Below, in pieces: positions 63,201-64,000 of a stretch of 64,000 nucleotides of DNA (positions are counted from its first letter, which is position 1; every line of letters begins with the position of its first letter). A program made the translations under genes and the position numbers. The stretch covers positions 320,465 through 384,464 of the forward strand of contig CM057149.1 of NCBI GenBank assembly GCA_029964075.1, written 5' to 3'. The notes beneath the pieces were generated by a model. The model was not told the origin of the DNA. It did no database searches and saw only the letters and a program-made list of their open reading frames with translations. This stretch comes from Patiria pectinifera. Lineage: Eukaryota > Echinodermata > Asteroidea > Valvatida > Asterinidae.

Positions 63201-64000
63201 CGGTACGTCAACCCACCACGTGAATGTGCATACATGTGGTTTGCAGTCAATCACGTACATTCTATAACATGTAGGCACCACCAGTAGATAAAGTTATGAG
63301 TATTCACTGTACCTTGGTATGATTATTTACTGAGAAACAAGGATTTTTCAGGCACAAAAAGTGTACACAGTTGCCCGAGCCAGATATTCGTTTTTTCCGG
63401 GTCGGTTCAGTTTCGGGTCTGTTCGGGTCAGTTTTTGCTTGATTTTTGTCGGGTCAGGTTTGGGGAGTTCAGATCGGTTTTGGTTCGGATTATATCTATA
63501 ATGTTTCGGGTCAGTTTGGCCTGATGAACCTGACCCAATGCATAACATTAGTTTCAACAAATACAGAAAGTTTGCCTGAGCGTAATCTCTCAAACCATGT
63601 AACAGTGCAATACATGTCATTATAAATTAAGAAATACTTGTATGTCTGGTATGAGAAGTTGAGTTTGGATAAGATTAACTAAAAACAAAGCAAAAGTGGA
63701 CAGAAGATGTCTTCAATATATTTAGAACTTGGAGTTGTTTGGGGTTTTTTTTTTGGTTGTTTTTTTTTCTTCGGTAAAAAGAAGTTACAAAAAGTTGAGG
63801 TTTCTTTTATTTATTGTGCTCCCCCAATTTAAAGGTCTGAAGCGTTTAGGAATACATCCGGATGCTAACTTACACTATTAATGTTATTACAGTCCAGCAT
63901 GAAAACGTGCATTGGCACATAGACAGGCAAAGATGCAATCTCTTTGGCCATCGCTTTGAGTTTCTCTATCTCTCGGACATATTCTCGCAAATGCTGCTCT
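144..64000 (-). CDS. Axonemal dynein heavy chain, DNAH3/7/12 type (partial gene, 52 exons)
   Basis: Motor subunit of an inner-arm axonemal dynein: it hydrolyses ATP and drives microtubule sliding in cilia and flagella. The exons join with matching phases into 2735 codons without a stop; numbering below starts at the first complete codon in the window. Seen: AAA1 GPAGTGKT (814-821) with Walker B CFDEFNR, AAA2 GDAIGGKT (1095-1102), AAA3 GPTGTGKS (1476-1483) with [11 protein letters not shown]4 GIGGSGRQS (1840-1848), stalk coils around a microtubule-binding tip (2213-2303), then AAA5 with buttress. Known family members run to about 4000 residues, so roughly a third is outside the window, at both ends. 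The compact linker and the motif wording fit the monomeric DNAH3/DNAH7/DNAH12 group; I cannot choose among the three. All introns are GT-AG. No frameshift or in-frame stop was found, so the gene looks functional. Confidence 0.95.
391..1486. mobile_element. Nested non-autonomous DNA transposon, 6-bp TSD
   Basis: Terminal inverted repeat (TIR) CAGGGCTTGAATT at the left and its counterpart CAGGCCTTGAATT at the right, flanked by ATGCAG (385-390) and CTGCAG (1487-1492), a 6-bp TSD with one mismatch. GGCC-rich subterminal runs lie at about 405-530 and 1350-1485. It interrupts the first minisatellite unit of the enclosing element, so it is the younger insertion. No ORF with a recognisable domain. 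Confidence 0.65.
1495..1935 (+). repeat. 145-base minisatellite, about three units
   Basis: Units repeat every 145-151 bases. Each carries TGACCTTGACCTTTGACCT or a close variant, at 1513, 1664 and 1809, followed by CCAATCCCAACTTGCC. The same monomer makes up 36500-37085. Confidence 0.85.
2254..2332 (+). repeat. tRNA-like sequence (tRNA pseudogene or SINE head)
   Basis: It has an A box (TAGCTCAGTTGGTAGAGC), a B box (GGTTCAAACCC) and a 7-pair acceptor stem GGTTGGA/TCCAGTC. The anticodon arm is wrong for a working tRNA: a 7-bp stem CCACTGG/CCAGTGG closes a 9-base loop. I call it tRNA-derived rather than a functional tRNA. Confidence 0.55.
3126..4165. mobile_element. Foldback element with inverted arms of about 200 bases or more
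   Basis: The left arm from about 3126 and the right arm ending about 4165 are reverse complements over 200 bases or more, with scattered mismatches, including TTTACTCG, TTCGCTCCTGAAAGG, GAGACCGCGGTCTCCCGCG and GATCCGTTTTGTCGA on the left arm. The outer ends lie in TATATAAGAG-like sequence. The arms are clearly more GC-rich than the surrounding intron. The 600-base centre shows no recognisable protein. Confidence 0.7.
4404..4727 (-). CDS. Dynein exon 51 (AAA5 with buttress coil)
   Basis: Residues 2593-2700, 108 codons, phase 0 at both ends. [20 protein letters not shown] is followed by the buttress helices with [20 protein letters not shown] and ends RDGYKP. Confidence 0.97.
4785..5053. mobile_element. 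hAT-like MITE, 8-bp TSD
   Basis: Ends CAGTGGCATATCCACAGGGG and (reverse complement) CAGTAGCGTATCTAGCTG. Flanks CTCTTATT (4777-4784) and CTCTCATT (5054-5061) match at 7 of 8 bases. G-run on the left, C-run on the right. 269 bases, non-coding. Confidence 0.7.
5447..5563 (-). CDS. Dynein exon 50 (AAA5)
   Basis: Residues 2554-2592, 39 codons, phase 0. [20 protein letters not shown] is one of the best conserved dynein motifs. Confidence 0.97.
5622..6080. repeat. Inverted pair of tRNA-derived repeats
   Basis: Arms of about 170 bases (about 5625-5800 and 5908-6078) are reverse complements. Each arm holds a tRNA-like segment with A box TAGCTCGGTGGTCGAGTGG; the right arm keeps a good B box GGTTTGAGTCC at about 5978. 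GGTTTTGCCCTTCACC at 5876 also recurs inverted near 6056-6072, so the right copy has its own short terminal repeats. Confidence 0.65.
6303..6389 (-). CDS. Dynein exon 49 (AAA5)
   Basis: Residues 2525-2553, 29 codons, phase 0. [20 protein letters not shown] is conserved. A minisatellite-bearing element sits in the upstream intron. Confidence 0.96.
6446..6876. mobile_element. TIR element carrying a 21-base minisatellite, 6-bp TSD
   Basis: Inverted ends TAYGAAGCCCGGGAAGGGAC (24 bases in full, one mismatch) with a perfect 6-bp TSD CTCCCA (6440-6445 and 6877-6882). The interior, about 6489-6836, is a degenerate array of roughly 16 units of CGAATTAGCAATTCGTGCGA plus one base. Because 21 is divisible by 3 it reads as open heptads (NELAIRA type), but it lies in a dynein intron and has no start or codon signature of a gene. 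Confidence 0.75.
7274..7445 (-). CDS. Dynein exon 48 (AAA5 core)
   Basis: Residues 2467-2524. [20 protein letters not shown] and [12 protein letters not shown] are AAA5 hallmarks. AAA5 does not hydrolyse ATP. Confidence 0.97.
8188..8278. repeat. Imperfect palindrome (MITE-like)
   Basis: AATAATGGCTGCTGTGATGTGGGA at the left is an imperfect reverse complement of TCCCACATCAAAACAGCCAACAATTATT at the right, around a CGCC...GGGGCG centre. No TSD defined. Confidence 0.45.
8561..8694 (-). CDS. Dynein exon 47 (AAA5)
   Basis: Residues 2423-2466 plus two bases of a split Asn. It contains [20 protein letters not shown], start of AAA5. The donor must be AA|GTAAGG, since reading on meets a stop. Confidence 0.96.
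9198..9302 (-). CDS. Dynein exon 46 (stalk base to AAA5)
   Basis: Residues 2388-2422, 35 codons, phase 0. [20 protein letters not shown] is the conserved helix leading into AAA5. Confidence 0.97.
9782..9877 (-). CDS. Dynein exon 45 (stalk coiled coil 2)
   Basis: Residues 2356-2387, 32 codons, phase 0. It ends [18 protein letters not shown], the conserved base of coil 2. Confidence 0.97.
10017..10172 (-). CDS. Dynein exon 44 (stalk coiled coil 2)
   Basis: Residues 2304-2355, 52 codons, phase 0. [16 protein letters not shown] begins the returning helix of the stalk. Confidence 0.96.
10300..10980 (-). pseudogene. Decayed non-LTR retrotransposon reverse transcriptase fragment
   Basis: Consecutive minus-strand frames read SGVPQS..L.PIAFLVM, then YQYVDDLTL (the YVDD polymerase motif), then [14 protein letters not shown] and KLLGI..LSNLKWN, then [23 protein letters not shown]. 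This order is typical of Jockey/CR1-like reverse transcriptases. Frameshifts and missing ends show it is dead. It lies inside the intron between dynein exons 43 and 44. Confidence 0.75.
11341..11541 (-). CDS. Dynein exon 43 (microtubule-binding domain)
   Basis: Residues 2237-2303, phase 0. [20 protein letters not shown] and [20 protein letters not shown] are the conserved helices of the microtubule-binding domain. Confidence 0.97.
11573..11995 (+). pseudogene. Possible retrotransposon ORF2 C-terminal fragment
   Basis: A plus-strand frame contains [15 protein letters not shown]...[21 protein letters not shown]. The pattern RLR.G/NAH...C.C....EHILEEC resembles the Cys-rich tail after reverse transcriptase in non-LTR elements. 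Weak; it overlaps no dynein exon. Confidence 0.3.
12544..12615 (-). CDS. Dynein exon 42 (microtubule-binding domain)
   Basis: Residues 2213-2236, 24 codons, phase 0. NVKPEKK...EEYWPAAKK is the first part of the stalk-tip domain. It is separated from exon 41 by a 3.35-kb intron. Confidence 0.93.
13483..15668. mobile_element. 2.2-kb non-autonomous DNA transposon with perfect 23-base TIRs
   Basis: GGGTCTTTCTACAGTATTGG plus GTA at 13483-13505 is exactly reverse-complemented at 15646-15668. TTAT flanks both sides (13479-13482 and 15669-15672). The interior is AT-rich with T-runs and a short (GTGC)n at 14764-14783; no transposase frame seen. The GGG start could fit Harbinger, but the 4-base repeat is unusual, so I do not assign a superfamily. 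It fills most of the 3.35-kb intron that separates stalk coil 1 from the microtubule-binding domain. Confidence 0.7.
15967..16125 (-). CDS. Dynein exon 41 (stalk coil 1 to tip)
   Basis: Residues 2160-2212, phase 0. It contains [20 protein letters not shown] and [16 protein letters not shown], entering the microtubule-binding domain. Confidence 0.96.
16577..16759 (-). CDS. Dynein exon 40 (stalk coiled coil 1)
   Basis: Residues 2099-2159, phase 0. Heptad-rich antiparallel coil: [20 protein letters not shown], then [20 protein letters not shown]. Confidence 0.96.
17142..17304 (-). CDS. Dynein exon 39 (stalk coiled coil 1, start)
   Basis: Residues 2044-2098. [12 protein letters not shown] marks the base of the stalk. 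The helix continues through KLDFASSQ, phase 0. Confidence 0.96.
17729..17862 (-). CDS. Dynein exon 38 (AAA4 to stalk)
   Basis: Residues 2000-2043 plus a split Met. It starts [19 protein letters not shown], the approach to the stalk. Confidence 0.95.
18444..18635 (-). CDS. Dynein exon 37 (AAA4 C-terminal part)
   Basis: Residues 1936-1999, phase 0. It contains [20 protein letters not shown] and [13 protein letters not shown], near-invariant. Confidence 0.97.
19174..19802. mobile_element. hAT-like element with GACTCG arrays
   Basis: Ends CAGTGATGTAGAACTTGAG and (reverse complement) CAGTGTTGTAGTCACAAATG. Flanks CTATCAAC and TTATCAAT differ only by two transitions, an aged 8-bp TSD. Degenerate GACTCG/GACTTG hexamers fill both subterminal zones (about 19185-19325 and 19680-19795). 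No coding sequence. Confidence 0.65.
19886..20330. mobile_element. MITE with CAGAGATGAAACT ends, 6-bp TSD, short copy
   Basis: 13-base TIR CAGAGATGAAACT (right end has one mismatch) and perfect TSD AAGTAG (19880-19885, 20331-20336). Its two halves match the ends of the 986-base copy at 50955-51940. Confidence 0.85.
20421..20516 (-). CDS. Dynein exon 36 (AAA4)
   Basis: Residues 1904-1935, phase 0. [20 protein letters not shown] is a signature of this position. Confidence 0.97.
20552..20580 (+). repeat. Solo mariner-like terminus
   Basis: TACAGGGTGAGTCAGAATGA resembles the TIR of the palindromic element at 53544. No partner end was seen nearby. Confidence 0.4.
20877..21067 (-). CDS. Dynein exon 35 (AAA4 P-loop)
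   Basis: Residues 1840-1903. P-loop GIGGSGRQS (1840-1848) has Arg where the canonical Lys would be, as is usual in axonemal AAA4. It also contains [14 protein letters not shown] and [10 protein letters not shown]. Confidence 0.97.
21811..22284. mobile_element. Harbinger-like MITE, TTA TSD
   Basis: The left end GGCCGAAAAAAAAATAGTTC and the right end are imperfect inverted repeats of about 35 bases (shared AGTTCTGCTTCTGATTAC-like core). TTA flanks both sides (21808-21810, 22285-22287). It contains the phrase TAGGGTCGGTCG, also seen in part at about 41950, 42740 and 45320. Confidence 0.6.
22511..22605. repeat. Perfect 37-base inverted repeat with 21-base spacer
   Basis: 22511-22547 and 22569-22605 are exact reverse complements (CAAATATTCACTGCTGTGGC onward). 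Part of the arm, GATAGGTCAATT, recurs at about 22933. Confidence 0.9.
22709..22790 (+). repeat. SINE 3' tail
   Basis: AGCGCCTTGAGTACCTAATAG, GTGCGCTATATAAGACTCCG and a terminal (ATT)n are typical of the 3' end of tRNA-derived SINEs. No intact head was found upstream. Confidence 0.55.
23250..23593. repeat. Foldback with 53-base arms
   Basis: 23250-23302 and 23541-23593 are reverse complements with two mismatches (TGTTTGCTACCAAAGACTGT start). The 238-base centre holds no recognisable feature. Confidence 0.75.
23600..23835. repeat. Two tRNA-derived SINE fragments in inverted orientation
   Basis: The plus-strand part starts with a tRNA-like head (GGTCCGGTGGTTATTGCGTT, B box GGTTCGAACTC), then CTCCTGGGTGGAGAG. 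The right half (about 23755-23825) is the reverse complement of its TGTAGTTAAGTTTCTT...GGCAAATA body. It stops about 15 bases short of dynein exon 34. Confidence 0.6.
23845..23983 (-). CDS. Dynein exon 34 (AAA4, up to the P-loop)
   Basis: Residues 1794-1839 plus one base of the first P-loop Gly. It contains [20 protein letters not shown] and HALLV, leading straight into the AAA4 P-loop. Confidence 0.96.
24597..24678 (-). CDS. Dynein exon 33 (AAA4 entry)
   Basis: Residues 1766-1793, starting S-LFFGDYL, a conserved motif ahead of AAA4. 82 bases, phase 0 at the 3' end. Confidence 0.93.
25382..25795. mobile_element. Probable hAT-like element with GGTCTC arrays
   Basis: The left end CAGTGTTGCAGGTCTCGAG matches the other hAT-like termini here, and GGTCTC/GTCTCG hexamers are dense at 25397-25560 and 25730-25780. 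The right end is uncertain (TACAACACTA at 25694 or a degraded end near 25795), and I found no TSD. Confidence 0.45.
25909..26029. repeat. Short palindromic MITE
   Basis: AAGGTGCCTTCAGTCC...GATTTGA...AGGCGTGC on the left is mirrored by GCACGCCTCAAATCAGGACT and GTGCCTT on the right, with indels. No TSD defined. Confidence 0.5.
26035..26128 (-). repeat. tRNA-like fragment
   Basis: On the minus strand, GACCTGGTAGAGTGCATGAAC is followed by the B box GGTTCAAGTCC. It resembles a tRNA-derived repeat; no complete cloverleaf. Confidence 0.45.
27215..27306 (-). CDS. Dynein exon 32 (AAA3-AAA4 junction)
   Basis: Residues 1736-1765 plus a split Ser. It starts [11 protein letters not shown] and leads into SLFFGDYL across the splice. 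Confidence 0.93.
27485..27748 (-). CDS. Dynein exon 31 (AAA3 C-terminal part)
   Basis: Residues 1648-1735, 88 codons, phase 0. It contains [19 protein letters not shown] and [14 protein letters not shown], both conserved. Confidence 0.97.
28183..28402 (-). CDS. Dynein exon 30 (AAA3 core)
   Basis: Residues 1574-1647. It contains [20 protein letters not shown], near-invariant in dyneins, and ends FSR in phase 0. Confidence 0.97.
28940..29089 (-). CDS. Dynein exon 29 (AAA3 Walker B)
   Basis: Residues 1524-1573 plus a split Arg. [20 protein letters not shown] includes the AAA3 Walker B acidic pair at 1543-1544. The upstream intron carries a 1.86-kb transposon. Confidence 0.97.
29140..31002. mobile_element. 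1.86-kb non-autonomous DNA transposon, 6-bp TSD
   Basis: Perfect 16-base TIR CAGGCCTTCATTTTTA (29140-29155, inverse 30987-31002) and perfect 6-bp TSD CTGTAA (29134-29139, 31003-31008). GAGCTC/GGAGCGCGA repeats lie inside both ends. Interior frames have no recognisable transposase. It begins 50 bases from dynein exon 29. Confidence 0.88.
31068..31201. repeat. MITE with perfect 25-base TIRs
   Basis: 31068-31092 and 31177-31201 are exact reverse complements (CAAATATTGAGTGGCTCATC start). 134 bases in all, no TSD recognised. Confidence 0.8.
31647..31885 (-). CDS. Dynein exon 28 (AAA3 Walker A)
   Basis: Residues 1445-1523 plus a split Arg. P-loop GPTGTGKS at 1476-1483 inside [20 protein letters not shown]3 is the main regulatory nucleotide site. 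Confidence 0.97.
32638..32661 (-). CDS. Dynein exon 27 (24-base microexon)
   Basis: Encodes NDRDYKVM (1437-1444), phase 0 on both sides, with acceptor CTACCAG and donor GTAAGG. It bridges GAKAK and INELII. No other AG lies upstream for more than 50 bases, which supports the short form. Confidence 0.75.
32662..34061. other. Introns in which nothing further is seen
   Basis: This intron shows only AT-rich sequence and a C-run near 33897. The same holds for introns 57032-57932, 58125-58945, 59141-59988, 60185-60959, 61091-62091, 52450-52968, 46933-47706, 47878-48433, 44808-45749, 45915-46466, 31886-32637, 27749-28182, 28403-28939, 23984-24596, 16126-16576, 17305-17728, 17863-18443, 8695-9197 and 9303-9781, apart from homopolymer runs and short repeats I could not classify. 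Confidence 0.6.
34062..34257 (-). CDS. Dynein exon 26 (AAA3 entry)
   Basis: Residues 1371-1436. It contains [11 protein letters not shown] and SWHRWETLV, the segment ahead of the AAA3 P-loop. Phase 0 at the 3' end. Confidence 0.92.
34732..34899 (-). CDS. Dynein exon 25 (acidic connector to AAA3)
   Basis: Residues 1315-1370 plus a split His. It opens with a strongly acidic stretch ([14 protein letters not shown]) and then joins conserved connector sequence [14 protein letters not shown]. Both ends are phase-consistent. The acidic run is unusual for this position. Confidence 0.88.
35717..35758 (+). repeat. (CAAA)n microsatellite
   Basis: About nine uninterrupted CAAA units in the intron between exons 24 and 25. 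Confidence 0.9.
36462..37347 (+). mobile_element. Helentron/pearl-like minisatellite element, copy 2 (uninterrupted)
   Basis: Same start (AAATAACAGCGTTGCTGTTG) and same end (CTCGGCTGAGGGGTAAAAA) as the copy at 297-2187, but without the nested insertion. It contains four units of the 137-145-base minisatellite, with TGACCTTGACCTTTGACC at 36538, 36675, 36820 and 36964, then CGGACGGACGG runs and the GGGGTGATGT hairpin. About 886 bases, non-coding. Confidence 0.75.
38564..38697 (-). CDS. Dynein exon 24 (AAA2-AAA3 connector)
   Basis: Residues 1271-1314 plus a split Asn. It starts [18 protein letters not shown], fitting the usual connector, and ends LLDEV before GTAAGT. A 3.7-kb intron follows. 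Confidence 0.92.
39157..40359. mobile_element. hAT-like element with AAGGCC arrays, perfect 8-bp TSD
   Basis: Ends CAGTGTTGGAGCAAAGCC and (reverse complement) CAGTGATGCAGTGCCTTG. TSD GAAAGTAC at 39149-39156 and 40360-40367, perfect. Arrays of CTCAAGGCCAAGGCCAAGG lie inside both ends (about 39175-39285 and 40225-40345). A second MITE is nested at 39348-39657. Confidence 0.85.
39348..39657. mobile_element. Nested hAT-like MITE, perfect 8-bp TSD
   Basis: Inverted ends TAAGGGCGGACCCAG and TAAGGGCGGATCTAG; TSD TCATCACG at 39340-39347 and 39658-39665. It has internal G-runs, and a GTGGTGCGATTTGAGGCAAT phrase that recurs at about 2530. Confidence 0.85.
40378..41214. mobile_element. Element with GACTCG arrays and CAGACTTGTAT ends
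   Basis: CAGACTTGTAT at both ends in inverted orientation. Degenerate GACTCGGACT arrays at 40392-40470 and 41108-41210, as in the element at 19174. No TSD recognised. It begins 18 bases after the element at 39157 ends. Confidence 0.55.
41366..41480 (-). CDS. Dynein exon 23 (AAA2 end)
   Basis: Residues 1232-1270. The split Arg gives [17 protein letters not shown], invariant in axonemal heavy chains. Phase 0 at the 3' end (KELIK). Confidence 0.96.
42290..42577 (-). repeat. tRNA-derived SINE
   Basis: On the minus strand: a tRNA-like head GGTCCATTGGTTACAGTGTT with B box GGGTTTGAATCC, then CTCTCCACCCAGGAATATAA, then TTGTGAAGCGCTTTGAGACC. The same 3' portion occurs at 49605-49692 and the head is related to 23600. 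Confidence 0.7.
42940..43040 (-). CDS. Dynein exon 22 (AAA2)
   Basis: Residues 1199-1231 plus two bases of a split Arg. It contains [20 protein letters not shown] and PATVS, completing the SPATVSR motif with the next exon. Confidence 0.97.
43290..43317 (+). repeat. (GAT)n microsatellite
   Basis: About nine GAT units immediately past the donor of dynein exon 21. Confidence 0.9.
43332..43550 (-). CDS. Dynein exon 21 (AAA2 core)
   Basis: Residues 1126-1198, phase 0. It contains [24 protein letters not shown] and the Walker B region [16 protein letters not shown] (GAT)n microsatellite lies just beyond the donor at about 43290-43317. Confidence 0.97.
43585..43927. mobile_element. TTAA-type MITE with palindromic GC-rich motifs
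   Basis: Perfect 14-base TIR CTCTTTCGCTACGG flanked on both sides by TTAA (43581-43584, 43928-43931), as in piggyBac or Kolobok elements. Inside are AGCCGCTGGCAGCGGCT (43745), AGCCGCTGCCAGCGGCT (43851) and GCCGCTGTCAGCGGC (43896). 343 bases, non-coding. Confidence 0.85.
44277..44612 (+). repeat. Dispersed repeat, copy 1
   Basis: Closely matches 55035-55375 over about 340 bases (shared CCTTGTGGAGACGTATTCA, GAAATTGCCCTGTGGAGAC, CCTTGGAAATTCCTAGTTTT). No ends or TSD recognised. Confidence 0.75.
44673..44807 (-). CDS. Dynein exon 20 (AAA2 Walker A)
   Basis: Residues 1081-1125, phase 0. P-loop GDAIGGKT at 1095-1102; AAA2 binds nucleotide structurally. I chose the GTGAGC donor after EEFK because it keeps phase with the next exon; a donor 23 bases further would break the frame. 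Confidence 0.95.
45750..45914 (-). CDS. Dynein exon 19 (AAA2 entry)
   Basis: Residues 1026-1080, phase 0. It starts [19 protein letters not shown] and ends FIEKIIQ, just before the AAA2 P-loop. Confidence 0.96.
46467..46610 (-). CDS. Dynein exon 18 (AAA1-AAA2 junction)
   Basis: Residues 978-1025, phase 0. It starts [18 protein letters not shown] and ends [11 protein letters not shown], near-invariant in the family. Confidence 0.97.
46795..46932 (-). CDS. Dynein exon 17 (AAA1 C-terminal part)
   Basis: Residues 932-977, phase 0. It starts [19 protein letters not shown] and ends YKLCSEQ, the small-domain side of AAA1. Confidence 0.96.
47707..47877 (-). CDS. Dynein exon 16 (AAA1 core, sensor I)
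   Basis: Residues 875-931, phase 0. VLSVVAQQI continues from Walker [20 protein letters not shown] includes the sensor-I Asn and the conserved PGYAGR loop. Confidence 0.97.
48434..48662 (-). CDS. Dynein exon 15 (AAA1 Walker A and Walker B)
   Basis: Residues 798-874. Walker A GPAGTGKT (814-821), then [12 protein letters not shown] and Walker [15 protein letters not shown]1 is the main ATPase site of dynein. All catalytic residues are present. Confidence 0.98.
48875..49073 (-). CDS. Dynein exon 14 (start of AAA1)
   Basis: Residues 732-797 plus a split Arg. It contains [13 protein letters not shown] and [20 protein letters not shown], both diagnostic of the N-terminal side of AAA1. Confidence 0.96.
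49434..49572 (-). CDS. Dynein exon 13 (linker end)
   Basis: Residues 686-731 plus one base of a split Ala codon. It ends ALIVIDVH, leading to the conserved ARDVV at the start of the AAA1 approach. Confidence 0.93.
49605..49692 (+). repeat. SINE 3' fragment
   Basis: GGTCTCATGGTCTGATGAAC, AATTGTGAAGCGTTTTGAG and AAGCACTATATAAGCACC match the 3' part of the SINE at 42290-42577, in the opposite orientation. Confidence 0.65.
49803..50120. repeat. Foldback element with a perfect 43-base core inverted repeat
   Basis: 49919-49961 and 49983-50025 are exact reverse complements around a 21-base spacer; outer arms (about 49803-49918 and 50026-50120) continue the palindrome imperfectly. The core holds GTGACGTAAT and its mirror, resembling a CRE/ATF site. 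Its edge lies about 190 bases from exon 12. Confidence 0.85.
50314..50466 (-). CDS. Dynein exon 12 (linker)
   Basis: Residues 635-685, 51 codons, phase 0. It contains [20 protein letters not shown], which precedes AAA1 in axonemal heavy chains. Confidence 0.94.
50614..50842 (-). CDS. Dynein exon 11 (linker, [13 protein letters not shown])
   Basis: Residues 558-634. The split Arg codon restores [17 protein letters not shown], a hallmark of the linker. Phase 0 at the 3' end (EKWLIQ). Confidence 0.96.
50955..51940. mobile_element. DNA transposon with CAGAGATGAAACT ends, 6-bp TSD, long copy
   Basis: Perfect 13-base TIR and perfect TSD ATCTAT (50949-50954, 51941-51946). The outer 200 bases on each side match the 445-base copy at 19886-20330; the middle, about 51145-51690, is absent there. 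No transposase frame. Confidence 0.88.
52291..52449 (-). CDS. Dynein exon 10 (linker)
   Basis: Residues 505-557 plus two bases of a split Arg. The AG acceptor after AATA gives W-RDIM in frame. It ends [16 protein letters not shown], conserved linker sequence. Confidence 0.93.
52969..53108 (-). CDS. Dynein exon 9 (linker, WLYLEPIF)
   Basis: Residues 459-504 plus two bases of a split Trp. It contains [20 protein letters not shown], a classic linker signature, and ends VDEN before GTAATT. Confidence 0.95.
53544..54035. mobile_element. Mariner-like full palindrome, TA TSD
   Basis: Ends CAGGGTGAATAAAAAA and its inverse ACTCACCCTG next to TA on both sides (53542-53543, 54036-54037). The two halves are reverse complements almost throughout, meeting near 53800 around CAGCAAAACGAAAAGAAA. 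About 492 bases, non-coding. Confidence 0.8.
54594..54794 (-). CDS. Dynein exon 8 (linker)
   Basis: Residues 392-458, 67 codons, phase 0. It contains [20 protein letters not shown] and ends VKVWEETL, a linker motif shared by all dynein heavy chains. Confidence 0.95.
54837..56180. mobile_element. hAT-like element with GAGACC arrays, perfect 8-bp TSD
   Basis: Ends TAGTGTTGTAGTCAAGATC and (reverse complement) CAGTGCTGTATGTCTTGAG. TSD CTGATTCA at 54829-54836 and 56181-56188, perfect. GAGACC/GAGACT arrays at 54862-54962 and 56090-56168. It contains copy 2 of the dispersed repeat (55035-55375). It inserted 43 bases from exon 8. Confidence 0.88.
55035..55375 (+). repeat. Dispersed repeat, copy 2, inside a hAT-like element
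   Basis: Matches 44277-44612 in the same orientation. Its presence inside an element with a perfect TSD suggests it is part of that element's body. Confidence 0.7.
56700..56903. repeat. 102-base tandem duplication that includes a splice donor
   Basis: Two adjacent copies (56700-56801, 56802-56903) differ at about two positions. Each ends in the minus-strand donor GTAACAATGT of exon 7, so the intron carries a second donor copy 102 bases downstream. Confidence 0.9.
56903..57031 (-). CDS. Dynein exon 7 (linker)
   Basis: Residues 349-391, 43 codons, phase 0. It ends SKEFALEK before a GTAACAATGT donor. The intron sequence right after this donor is tandemly duplicated (56700-56903). Confidence 0.92.
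57933..58124 (-). CDS. Dynein exon 6 (stem to linker, RHWDMM motif)
   Basis: Residues 285-348, 64 codons, phase 0. It carries [19 protein letters not shown], one of the best conserved motifs of the dynein heavy-chain stem/linker region. Confidence 0.95.
58946..59140 (-). CDS. Dynein exon 5 (stem to linker)
   Basis: Residues 220-284, 65 codons, phase 0. The segment [20 protein letters not shown] followed by MNGP is the familiar motif just ahead of the linker in axonemal dyneins. Confidence 0.92.
59989..60184 (-). CDS. Dynein exon 4 (N-terminal stem)
   Basis: Residues 154-219. The first base completes a Ser codon and 65 codons follow. Charged helical sequence beginning [14 protein letters not shown] and ending VLEEFYQE, in phase 0. 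Confidence 0.9.
60960..61090 (-). CDS. Dynein exon 3 (N-terminal stem)
   Basis: Residues 111-153 plus two bases of a split Ser codon. It starts [16 protein letters not shown] and ends before GTAAGT. The split codon completes in frame with the exon at 59989. Confidence 0.9.
62092..62295 (-). CDS. Dynein exon 2 (N-terminal stem)
   Basis: Residues 43-110, 68 codons, phase 0 at both ends. Helical, charged stem sequence that starts [11 protein letters not shown] and ends VGELLQLK, with AG acceptor and GTAC donor context. Confidence 0.9.
62954..63550. mobile_element. hAT-like element with GGGTCAGGTT arrays, perfect 8-bp TSD
   Basis: Inverted ends TAATGTTGTGCA and TAATGTTATGCA. TSD GTTTCAAC at 62946-62953 and 63551-63558, perfect. 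Degenerate GGGTCGGGTT/CCTGACCC arrays lie inside both ends (62968-63150, 63395-63535). 597 bases, non-coding. Confidence 0.85.
63874..64000 (-). CDS. Dynein exon 1 of window (N-terminal stem, cut by window edge)
   Basis: Residues 1-42, running off the right edge of the window. It contains [11 protein letters not shown]. The exon ends in NINS before a GTAAGT donor, in phase 0. It belongs to the N-terminal stem ahead of the linker. Confidence 0.85.

Overview
This window is a piece of an animal (metazoan) nuclear genome. It is AT-rich by eye, with GT-AG introns, short exons and introns filled with transposon remnants. The repeat types (tRNA-derived SINEs with ATT tails, hAT-like MITEs, Helentron/pearl-like minisatellite elements) suggest a marine invertebrate such as a mollusc, echinoderm, hemichordate or lancelet; I cannot narrow it further from sequence alone.

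The only host gene I can support is one very large gene on the minus strand that crosses the whole window and leaves it at both ends: an axonemal dynein heavy chain of the DNAH3/DNAH7/DNAH12 type (single-headed inner-arm dynein). I resolved 52 exons by matching GT/AG borders, reading phase and family motifs. Together they give 8206 coding bases, or 2735 codons in one uninterrupted frame. In transcript order: N-terminal stem (about 64000-57900), linker (57000-49400), AAA1 with Walker A and B (49073-46795), AAA2 (46610-41366), acidic AAA2-AAA3 connector (34899-34732), AAA3 (34257-27215), AAA4 (24678-18444), stalk coil 1 (17862-15967), microtubule-binding tip (12615-11341), stalk coil 2 (10172-9198), AAA5 with buttress coil (8694-4404), and the segment leading into AAA6 (248-144). 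The first several hundred residues and the rest of AAA6 plus the C-terminal domain lie outside. The exon at 144-248 and a 24-base microexon at 32638-32661 are too short to stand out as open frames.

The rest is intronic, and much of it is mobile DNA, mostly non-autonomous. I could define exact ends and target-site duplications (TSDs) for many elements: 8-bp hAT-like (4785-5053, 39157-40359 with a nested one at 39348-39657, 54837-56180, 62954-63550, and an aged one at 19174-19802); 6-bp TSD elements (391-1486, 6446-6876, 19886-20330, 29140-31002, 50955-51940); TTAA (43585-43927); TA mariner-like palindrome (53544-54035); TTA Harbinger-like (21811-22284). There are also long foldbacks, two copies of a minisatellite-carrying Helentron-like element, tRNA-derived repeats and a decayed non-LTR reverse transcriptase.

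I see no bacterial system, CRISPR array, operon or true RNA gene. The least ordinary material is in the introns: hAT-like elements that share one terminus but carry unrelated hexamer arrays, and minisatellite units that each contain a near-ideal nuclear-receptor response element.
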